A stretch of DNA of 23,384 nt, from the NCBI GenBank assembly GCA_900554485.1, contig USHO01000010.1:1-23384 (forward strand). Direction: 5' to 3'. Position numbers and translations under genes: made by a program. This document shows positions 16,635-23,384 of the stretch, one piece after another; the first letter of the stretch is position 1; each line of letters opens with the position of its first letter. This DNA is from an uncultured Eubacteriales bacterium. Its GTDB lineage: Bacteria; Bacillota; Clostridia; Christensenellales; Borkfalkiaceae. The notes below the pieces were generated by a model that had not been told where the DNA came from, did no database searches, and was given only the letters and a program-made list of their open reading frames with translations.

Positions 16635-18692
16635 ATGAAAAAAATTGCTATATTATTAAGCGTTATTATGTCGGTTTCGATATTGCTGACGGGTTGCGGA
16701 AAAAAGAATACGGATGGCGACAATACGTCTTCGGGTTCGCAGACAGAATATTCGGGCGAACTTGCCGTAAACGGCACGGATTTCAGGTCGTTTTCAAAGA
16801 CTTATAACGAAAATCATTCTTTTTCGTATAAGGCAACCGGATATTATATGGTAAAGAACGGTAAAACTCCGTATAAAGTCGTAGTTCCGGAGACCGAATC
16901 TCAGAATATAGAGTATGCAAAATCCGAACTTTCGAGATTTTTCAAAGAAGCTACCGGTATAAATCTCAAATTTATTTCCGATAAAGACCTTACTCACAGC
17001 GCGGATAATCGTTATATATCTCTCGGCGATACGACGTTGTACAGAAGTCTTAACAGGAACGACGACATTGCATCGCTTAAAAAAGACGGAACGAAAATTT
17101 TCACGCAGGATAAGAGCGTTTATATAATCGGCGGTAAAGAAACAGGCGTTCTGAACGGCGTTTACGATTTCCTGAAGATAAATTTCGGATTCGAGTTTTT
17201 CTATACCGATTGCTATACGCTTAAAACAAATGTCTCCGACCTGAAACTGCTGGATTATGACGTAACCGATATTTCGGATATAGAATACCGCCAAAGAATA
17301 AGTTATATGGCCGGTTCTTCCGATAGCACCGACGGTAAGATGATATCCTATCGTCTGAGACTTCGCGATAGTTACGGAGATTTACTCCTTCCGATTCATA
17401 CGGGTGATTCTAAGACGACGGAGATTAAAAATAACCATAACAGTAAATATTTCCTGCCCGAAGAGAAATATCTTGCGGACTATCCCGAATTTTATTCCGG
17501 CACGGGGCAACTTTGCTATACGGCGCACGGTAATGCGGCGAAGTATGATGTAATGACGTCGCTCTGCGCCGAAAAAATAGAGCAATCGCTTAAATGGTAT
17601 CCCGCGGCGGAATACCCGCAGTATAAGTCGGTTCTTTTGGGTCAGATGGATAACATTCCGATGTGTGCGTGTTCCGCTTGCGCAAAGATGAAGAGTGAAC
17701 ACAACAACGCGACGTCTGCCGCGCTTATGAAATTCATGCACGACGTCGGCAAAAAGGTCAATGCGTGGATGGAACTCGAAGAAAATGCCGAATATCGCAG
17801 AGAGAACCTTAAATATATGTTCTTCGCGTATCTCGACACGTCGAGACCTCCGTTCGGAGAAGATGCTGACGGAAACCTGGACATAAAAGCGGATCTGCAG
17901 TTTAACGACGACGTAAACGTCGCTCCGTTCTTTGCTCAGAGTCATTTGCATACAGGCGTTTCGTTCTATGCAGACACAAACATCGAACAAAGAGAATATA
18001 TCAGACTTTGGGGTAAGGCGTACCCCGGAACGTGGGCATGGTCTTACGGCGGATTTTATAACGATTTCTTTACGTTCTGGGATTTGTACAGTTTCTATCC
18101 CGGGTATTATAAGTATCTGAAAGCGAATAATTACAGCCTGACGTTCCCGCAGATAAAGAGTTGTCAGACAGGCGCCGATACGGGATTTAACGTTCTTGCG
18201 ATTTATATGTATTCCAAACTCGCATGGAACAGCGAACTCGAAGTCGAAAATATCTTCGACGAGTATTTCGACGCCATGTATGCCGAGGCTGCAGAGCCTA
18301 TGAGAGAAATGTTTAACGATCTGAGGTTGTGGTTCGCAAGATGCGTCACCGATTTCCATTGGGAATGGTCGGCAAATATGAACGGAAGTATTTCGGGTAC
18401 GTTGCAATTCGTAAAACAAGGCGATCTGGTAACGATGTTCGGACACCTCGATGACGCATATGCGAAAATTGAGATGTATAAAAAAGACGCAGCGAAGTAT
18501 GCGAGTCTGAAATCTCATATAGATATGGAATGGCTTTTCCCGGCAAAGGTCGCCATTTCCAACGACACGGGTTTGTTTACCGAAAATCAGGTGTCGGTAA
18601 TGAAGACGAATTTCAAGTCGTATGTAAGAACTCTGGGAATGTTATACATTAAAGAGTTTACGAGCATAGAGTCTTTTCTCAACAGTTTATAA
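16635..18692 (+). CDS. DUF4838-type lipoprotein related to alpha-glucuronidase-like proteins
   Basis: 685 residues. A lipoprotein signal has the lipobox LLTGC (Cys21), followed by a Ser/Thr/Asp linker. Residues ~80-195 resemble the N-terminal alpha/beta domain that precedes GH67 and DUF4838 domains (VVPETESQNIEYAKSELSRF, then YIIGGKETGVLNGVYDFLK and FGFEFFYTDCYTL). Residues ~205-550 match the DUF4838 pattern, with YPEFYS (~283) and a paired-cysteine motif CACSAC (~343), followed by WAWSYGGFYNDFF and other aromatic-rich strands that suggest a TIM-barrel-like glycan site. DUF4838 proteins are common in polysaccharide-utilisation loci, but their activity is not established. The ATG at 16635 is preferred over an in-frame GTG at 16629, because AAGGAG occupies 16624-16629. 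Confidence 0.85.
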   Translation: MKKIAILLSVIMSVSILLTGCGKKNTDGDNTSSGSQTEYSGELAVNGTDFRSFSKTYNENHSFSYKATGYYMVKNGKTPYKVVVPETESQNIEYAKSELSRFFKEATGINLKFISDKDLTHSADNRYISLGDTTLYRSLNRNDDIASLKKDGTKIFTQDKSVYIIGGKETGVLNGVYDFLKINFGFEFFYTDCYTLKTNVSDLKLLDYDVTDISDIEYRQRISYMAGSSDSTDGKMISYRLRLRDSYGDLLLPIHTGDSKTTEIKNNHNSKYFLPEEKYLADYPEFYSGTGQLCYTAHGNAAKYDVMTSLCAEKIEQSLKWYPAAEYPQYKSVLLGQMDNIPMCACSACAKMKSEHNNATSAALMKFMHDVGKKVNAWMELEENAEYRRENLKYMFFAYLDTSRPPFGEDADGNLDIKADLQFNDDVNVAPFFAQSHLHTGVSFYADTNIEQREYIRLWGKAYPGTWAWSYGGFYNDFFTFWDLYSFYPGYYKYLKANNYSLTFPQIKSCQTGADTGFNVLAIYMYSKLAWNSELEVENIFDEYFDAMYAEAAEPMREMFNDLRLWFARCVTDFHWEWSANMNGSISGTLQFVKQGDLVTMFGHLDDAYAKIEMYKKDAAKYASLKSHIDMEWLFPAKVAISNDTGLFTENQVSVMKTNFKSYVRTLGMLYIKEFTSIESFLNSL

Positions 18693-18709
18693 AGAGGGAA
18701 ACAACGAAG

Positions 18710-20821
18710 ATGAAAAAAATTATTCTTTTTATTACGATTGTATTGTCGATATTTTCGTTGGCATTGTTCGCGGGCTGTAAAAACGGAGACGGCGATAACG
18801 GCAGCAATTCGAGTGGCGAAGAAATTTCCGCCGACGGAAAACTTTCGCTTTCGGTTGTCTCTTCCGATATGATATTCGGAGACGAGTTGAATATCATATG
18901 TTTTTACGGCGGTCAAGAAGACGTAAAATGGACTTCGTCGGACGAATCCGTGGCGATCGTCGACAACGACGGCTCGGTTTCGGCAGTAGGCGTCGGTAAT
19001 TGCGACGTCACGGCGAAAGCAGGCGACCTTTCGGCTGTCTGCAAAATATCCGTTTCTATGGGGGATTATCTGCCGGAACTTAAAGTACTGCATCTTAAAG
19101 ACGACGAATTGGTTTTGCGTGTCGGCGATAATTTTGAACCCGAAGTCAAAGTCATGTTCAACAAGGCGTATTACGACTGCGAAATAGGCGTAATTTCGGA
19201 CAACGACGATATTATCGAATACAGAGACGGAAAAGTTATAGCAAAATCGGAGGGTGAAGTCTCTGCGACTTTTACCGGCGCATGGCAGAATTTTACGTCC
19301 GACAGGCTCAATAAAGAAATCAGAATCAAAGTAATAAAAAATGTCGGATATAACAATTCGATCGTTATCGACGGCGAAACGGTACCGTCATCGTCTGTAG
19401 AAATATCGGTCGTTCCCGACTGGCAAGGGAAAAATTATCCTTGCGAAGCCGAAGTCGCATCTTTTGTAACCGTCAACGGCGACACTTACGCGTGCGACTT
19501 TACCGCCGAAAACGCAGATTTGCTGAACATAGAAAAAATTGAAGACGGCAAAATCCGCGTAAGCGCGAATGGCATAGGCGAAACCGTATTGATCGCAAAG
19601 TACGTCGGAACGGACGGCAAGGTGTATGAGACGAGGATTTCTGTCGAAGTTTATTGTCCTGTGGAAGTTTATGACGGACAACTGGATTTCTGCGCATCTG
19701 AGCCTATCGACGTGGCAAGCGTTTTCGGTACTCAATATGCCAAAATCTTGTCGGCGACGCAAGGCGGCAGAGTGCTAAAAACCGAGTTTAACTATATCGA
19801 AGGCGTAAAAATCGCAGGTGACGATACAGAATCGATGACGCTTTTGACGAACGTCGGCGGATTTATATTTGAAAATGTATTCGGATATGACGTCGAACTT
19901 ACGAAAGACAATATTTTCGATGAACTCGAGCTCGGTAAGGGAAATCTCATAAAGAGCGGATATTATATTCTTAATTCGGATATAACCGATGCGGTCGATT
20001 TTACGTCGCAGAATAAGAGCGTTTATGTGGCAGGCGGCGCAAGCAATACGTATTTTTGCGGCACTTTTGACGGCAGAGGACATACATTCAGCGCGAAAGT
20101 CGCAGAAAACGGTGTTTTCGGCGGATTGTTTGACGGAGCGGTAATAAAAAACACGGAATTTATATTCGAGTTTTCGGATAAAACCGAATCGTGCGGTCTG
20201 GCAAAAAACGAAGGAACGTTCAGCTATCATAGCGGAGCGATTAAATTAAACAATCTTTCCGTCAAGACGACAAATTACTATACCAATTCCTATACGCTTT
20301 TCGGATATTGTAGTTTTAACCTCGAAATGCATGATATTTACGTCAATATAACCGGAACCGAAGCATTGCCCGAATATACGAGTGCAGAGTCTGAAATGGC
20401 GGCGTTATTCCATTACGACGTTACCGCTACGATGGCGTCTAACGACAGTAAATTCAAAGGCGGTTTCAGAAACATTTTTGTCGTGACGGGTAAGTTTATG
20501 CCTATGGCATGCTGTAAATGGCCGTATAACAAGTATACTTATGTGTCCTATGCAAAAAACGACGAGTCGTACCTGGGCAATTTCAAAGCTACCGGTTATG
20601 ACCATATTTACACTTACTGCCATGTCGTCGCCGATGCGGATAACGACGAAAAAACACTTGCGTATTACGGGTTAATGAAATACGGCGGCAATGCCGTGCG
20701 TCCGTTTGCATGGATTTTCAGATCGCGTGCGGATATTACCGACGGCGGTATAGAAAGATACGATAGTGCTTTCGAGTTATCAAAGAAAATTGATAAAATC
20801 GGAGACTGGAACGTAGTTTAA
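18710..20821 (+). CDS. Lipoprotein with Big2-type Ig domains and one beta-helix module
   Basis: 703 residues. A lipoprotein signal has the lipobox LFAGC (Cys23) and a short acidic/Ser linker. A Big2-type Ig domain is clear at ~45-115 (VKWTSSDESVAIVDNDGSVS...GNCDVTAKAG), with weaker Ig-like units at ~160-215 and ~260-310. Residues ~415-545 are a diverged copy of the beta-helix module seen in the first and fourth genes of the operon (SGYYILNSDIT, GTFDGRGHTF, NGVFGGLFDGAVIKNTEF). The C-terminal ~150 residues, with FMPMACCKWPYNKYTYVSY, have no match I recognise. GAGGG lies 11 bases before the ATG. It is a membrane-anchored surface protein that probably shares the binding target of the other module carriers. 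No enzyme domain is seen. Confidence 0.82.
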   Translation: MKKIILFITIVLSIFSLALFAGCKNGDGDNGSNSSGEEISADGKLSLSVVSSDMIFGDELNIICFYGGQEDVKWTSSDESVAIVDNDGSVSAVGVGNCDVTAKAGDLSAVCKISVSMGDYLPELKVLHLKDDELVLRVGDNFEPEVKVMFNKAYYDCEIGVISDNDDIIEYRDGKVIAKSEGEVSATFTGAWQNFTSDRLNKEIRIKVIKNVGYNNSIVIDGETVPSSSVEISVVPDWQGKNYPCEAEVASFVTVNGDTYACDFTAENADLLNIEKIEDGKIRVSANGIGETVLIAKYVGTDGKVYETRISVEVYCPVEVYDGQLDFCASEPIDVASVFGTQYAKILSATQGGRVLKTEFNYIEGVKIAGDDTESMTLLTNVGGFIFENVFGYDVELTKDNIFDELELGKGNLIKSGYYILNSDITDAVDFTSQNKSVYVAGGASNTYFCGTFDGRGHTFSAKVAENGVFGGLFDGAVIKNTEFIFEFSDKTESCGLAKNEGTFSYHSGAIKLNNLSVKTTNYYTNSYTLFGYCSFNLEMHDIYVNITGTEALPEYTSAESEMAALFHYDVTATMASNDSKFKGGFRNIFVVTGKFMPMACCKWPYNKYTYVSYAKNDESYLGNFKATGYDHIYTYCHVVADADNDEKTLAYYGLMKYGGNAVRPFAWIFRSRADITDGGIERYDSAFELSKKIDKIGDWNVV

Positions 20822-20828
20822 TCGGATA

Positions 20829-23234
20829 ATGGAAAAACACACTGTAATAAAAATACGCTCCCGCGTAAACGGGAGCGTAAAAATCGAGATAAAAACCGAA
20901 AAAGAATTTTCCGAAGTGAAATTCGCCGTAAAAAAAGACGGCGATTTTCGCGTAGTTAAGGAATACTCTGTAGCACCGACGATAACGTTTTGCGGTGATT
21001 GCTTTATAGAAGAACCGCAACTCTGGACGCTTTCTTCGCCCGAATTGTACGAGTATATCGCCGAAATTACATATTCCGACGGCGAACATGAAGTTTTCGG
21101 CGGAAAATTCGGATTTCGCGAATTCGGCACAAACGCAAAGAATATTCTGCTTAACGGAAAGCCCGTTTTCATACGCGGGTTTATCCGCGGGGCAAAGGCG
21201 CACGATCATACGAACCTCTTAGGACTGCCGCTCAAAGAATTTTATCTTAAAAATCTGAAAGAGGCAAAGAAATTCGGCTTTAACTTCGTAAGGTTTCATT
21301 CCGTCGTGCCGGAAGAAGAATTGTTTGAGGCTGCAGACGAAGTCGGAATTCTCGTTCACGTCGAACTCCGCCCGCCGCACGACATCTATAACAATCTCGA
21401 AGAGATGGTTACGACGGGCAGAGCGATCGTGCCGGAAGATTTTCTCGAAGAAACCGTAAACAAATATTTCAATCATCCGTCGTTATGCGTATATTGCATC
21501 GGTAACGAGATAAAAAAAGCAAGCGCGGACGCTATAAAAGCGGTTAAAGAAAAACTCGACGAACTCGACGGGACAAGATTGTTTCTCGATACGTGCGCAT
21601 GGGGGAAAAACAATCGCCCTTACGCCGATATGGATGTTCAGCATTTAAGTTATTATTTCCCGTTCGGCAAACACGCCGGTATGTACGACGATACCGAAAA
21701 TCTTCTTGCGGCGAATGCGGACGAAAACGAACCCATGAAAGTTACGGGCGATCGATGCGAAATAGTCAGGGATTTATATTTCAACGTTCCGCTTATCGCG
21801 CACGAAGTCTGCCATTATACTGCGCTGAGGGATTTTTATGCATTAAAAGATAAATTTATAAACAGCGGAGCGCCGTTGCCGTGGTGGGTGGACGAAGAGA
21901 TAAAACTCATCGAAGAGAAAGGTTTCAAGGGTGCTTTTCACGAGATGTATAAGGCGAGCAAACACTTTCAGTTCATATGCTGGAAAACCGCTTACGAAGA
22001 GATGCGTAAAAGCGCGTTGCTCGGCGGGTTTCATTTTCTGCAATTCGCCGATACCGACGTCTACGAAAACTCCAACGGAGTGGTCGATTGTTTCGACGAC
22101 GAAACCTGCGTAAAGCCCGATGATTTTTTGAAATTCAACGGCGACAGGGTGATTATTGCAGATCTCGGCAACAGAAATCGTTATTGTTCCGACGTACTTA
22201 TCGTGCCGATTTATTTTTCAAATCTCGGCGAAGATACTGAAACTTCGGCAGACGTCGCGATAACCGTAGAAAAGGGCGGCAAAACATATGCCGACTGCTC
22301 TATGAAGAACCTCGACGTATCGAGAAAAGGCGTGTACAGATTGTGTAAAGCAGGTATAACTTTGCCTGACGAAACCGGCGTATACGTTTTAAGAATCAGG
22401 CTTATATCCGACGGAAAACTGTATTCCGAAAACGAGTGGACGTTGTGGGTATACGATAAAAACGATAAAAAAGGATCGTATGGCGACTTTGTTTCTTACG
22501 ACGACGGAAAAGTAGTTATAACAGACGATATAAAAACGGCGTTCGACGCTTTAGGGAAAGGCAAGAGAGTATGTCTCGTTTACCGCTCGGAATGGACCAG
22601 ACATCGCCGCAACCCCGATATGCAAAATCCCGCATATGCATTTAGGGCAAGTTGGAATCGTTTTATGCCGGTTATCTGGGACAGAGGAACCAATTTCGGC
22701 GGACTGAACGATAAAAAGATGCTTAATAAATACGGGTTTGCATGCGGAGATTATTATGATTTCAATTATTGCGAGATAAGCGAAGATTGCGATAAAATCG
22801 TACTCGACGATTTCCCCGTAAAGGTTAAGAAGTTGGTAAGCGGTATAGATAAGAGTTCGCGCGACAGATTCGACGCTTATAAAGACGCGTATAATCTGCC
22901 CGAACTGATGCCGGACAGGACGCTCAGAGATTTTTCGTATTTGTTTGAACTTAAAGTCGGCGACGGCAAACTGCTTGTCTGCGGACTTAATCTGACCGGG
23001 CTCGACGATAACGAACCTTCGGCTACGGCAATGGCGAGGTTTATCGGCAACTATATAAAGAGCGACGATTTCAATCCCGAAAACGAAATTTCGCTCGAAG
23101 AGTTGAAGTCGTATATGGCAAAGTGCGCGGAAGAGCCGGTAAGAGAACGCACGATGACGCAATTCTGGGAACTCGACGACGCTCCGGTGGAAAGTCCGGA
23201 ATTCTGGCGCGATGCGAAAGAATATCTGAAATAA
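20829..23234 (+). CDS. GH2-type glycoside hydrolase without signal peptide
   Basis: 801 residues. It opens directly in the Ig-like domain of GH2 enzymes (VKIEIKTEKEFSEVKFAV to WTLSSPELYEYIAEI, ~16-80) and moves to FGFREFGTNAKNILLNGKPV and the TIM barrel (FIRGF...KKFGFNFVRFHSVVPEEELF). The acid/base is Glu227 in CIGNEI, and the nucleophile is probably Glu326 in PLIAHEVCHY; the ~100-residue spacing fits the family. Later residues (~430-540) are Ig-like, and ~555-760 form an alpha/beta C-terminal domain. The N-terminal GH2 sugar-binding jelly roll is missing. With no signal peptide it should act in the cytoplasm on imported product. It starts 7 bases after the previous stop, with only a weak ribosome binding site. 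The exact sugar specificity is unknown. Confidence 0.88.
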   Translation: MEKHTVIKIRSRVNGSVKIEIKTEKEFSEVKFAVKKDGDFRVVKEYSVAPTITFCGDCFIEEPQLWTLSSPELYEYIAEITYSDGEHEVFGGKFGFREFGTNAKNILLNGKPVFIRGFIRGAKAHDHTNLLGLPLKEFYLKNLKEAKKFGFNFVRFHSVVPEEELFEAADEVGILVHVELRPPHDIYNNLEEMVTTGRAIVPEDFLEETVNKYFNHPSLCVYCIGNEIKKASADAIKAVKEKLDELDGTRLFLDTCAWGKNNRPYADMDVQHLSYYFPFGKHAGMYDDTENLLAANADENEPMKVTGDRCEIVRDLYFNVPLIAHEVCHYTALRDFYALKDKFINSGAPLPWWVDEEIKLIEEKGFKGAFHEMYKASKHFQFICWKTAYEEMRKSALLGGFHFLQFADTDVYENSNGVVDCFDDETCVKPDDFLKFNGDRVIIADLGNRNRYCSDVLIVPIYFSNLGEDTETSADVAITVEKGGKTYADCSMKNLDVSRKGVYRLCKAGITLPDETGVYVLRIRLISDGKLYSENEWTLWVYDKNDKKGSYGDFVSYDDGKVVITDDIKTAFDALGKGKRVCLVYRSEWTRHRRNPDMQNPAYAFRASWNRFMPVIWDRGTNFGGLNDKKMLNKYGFACGDYYDFNYCEISEDCDKIVLDDFPVKVKKLVSGIDKSSRDRFDAYKDAYNLPELMPDRTLRDFSYLFELKVGDGKLLVCGLNLTGLDDNEPSATAMARFIGNYIKSDDFNPENEISLEELKSYMAKCAEEPVRERTMTQFWELDDAPVESPEFWRDAKEYLK
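20854..20879. other. Perfect 10-bp hairpin inside the start of the GH2 gene
   Basis: TACGCTCCCG (20854-20863) and CGGGAGCGTA (20870-20879) form a perfect 10-bp stem around a 6-base loop, codons 9-17 of the gene. Read on the minus strand it is followed by TTTTTATT, like an intrinsic terminator in that direction. On the plus strand it has no T-tract and would instead be a stable structure 25 bases after the ATG. Confidence 0.7.
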
Positions 23235-23260
23235 AACTAAATGCTATGTCGCATAAATAA

Positions 23261-23384
23261 GTAACTATACGATGCCGGGCAAGAATAAAACGAACCTTGC
23301 CAAAACGCCGCTATTTTCGTCCTTTTTGGCAAATTCTCGTTTGAAGTACGTCTAGTACGTCTGCACTCGCCTTTACCAAAAATC
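23261..23384 (+). repeat. Intergenic repeat element, right copy
   Basis: Begins about 27 bases after the GH2 stop codon and runs to the window edge. Bases 23272-23296 match the reverse complement of 26-50 at 22 of 25 positions. Inside are nested inverted repeats: AAACGA (23288-23293) with TCGTTT, enclosing TTGCCAAAA (23297-23305) with TTTTGGCAA (23324-23332), then the tandem GTACGTCTA/GTACGTCTG (23346-23363). There is no coding potential. It could be an RNA structure at the transcript end or a short interspersed repeat; I cannot name the family. Confidence 0.6.

Noticed and set aside
17382..18518. Minus-strand open frame of 378 codons opposite the DUF4838 gene
   Set aside because: An antisense shadow with no ribosome binding site or recognisable domain; the plus-strand gene has a lipobox, family motifs and a good start.

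Overview
The window looks like accessory chromosomal DNA of an uncultured gut-type Firmicute (Clostridia; my guess is a Christensenellales-like lineage). This rests on many lipoprotein signal peptides with no outer-membrane genes, strong AGGAGG-type ribosome binding sites, InlB/Flg_new, Big2 and DUF4838-type surface proteins, and an ABC sugar importer with no ATPase gene. The taxonomic guess is inference. I see no RNA genes, CRISPR array, transposase or phage gene.

Layout: bases 1-334 hold part of an intergenic repeat (1-57), featureless AT-rich DNA and an AT-rich hairpin behind a minus-strand AraC-type regulator (335-1135). Its promoter lies back to back with a plus-strand promoter (TTGATT-17-TATAAT, extended -10) that seems to drive one long operon of ten genes (1380-23234). 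The operon starts with a leader of about 150 nt containing hairpins and an 8-nt sequence complementary to the first ribosome binding site.

Operon order: a 1940-residue lipoprotein joining a tyrosine-phosphatase domain to four beta-helix-like (GLUG-like) modules; a small InlB-repeat lipoprotein; a 45-residue peptide with a perfect ribosome binding site; a secreted protein carrying one more module; an ABC solute-binding lipoprotein and two permeases; a 1010-residue secreted protein with two related lectin-like domains and Ig-like domains; a DUF4838 lipoprotein; a Big2/beta-helix lipoprotein; and a signal-less GH2-type glycosidase. A second copy of the intergenic repeat, in the opposite orientation, follows the last gene (23261-23384).

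Reading of the whole: a Gram-positive glycan-utilisation-like locus. Surface lipoproteins and secreted proteins would bind or process a complex ligand, the importer would bring in a product, the cytoplasmic GH2 enzyme would cleave it, and the AraC protein would sense it. The ligand cannot be told from sequence. The most striking features are a 646-bp perfectly identical, AT-rich cassette at the 3' ends of two of the beta-helix genes, which points to recent module shuffling; the phosphatase/beta-helix fusion; the 45-residue peptide; the structured leader; and the repeat elements at both edges.
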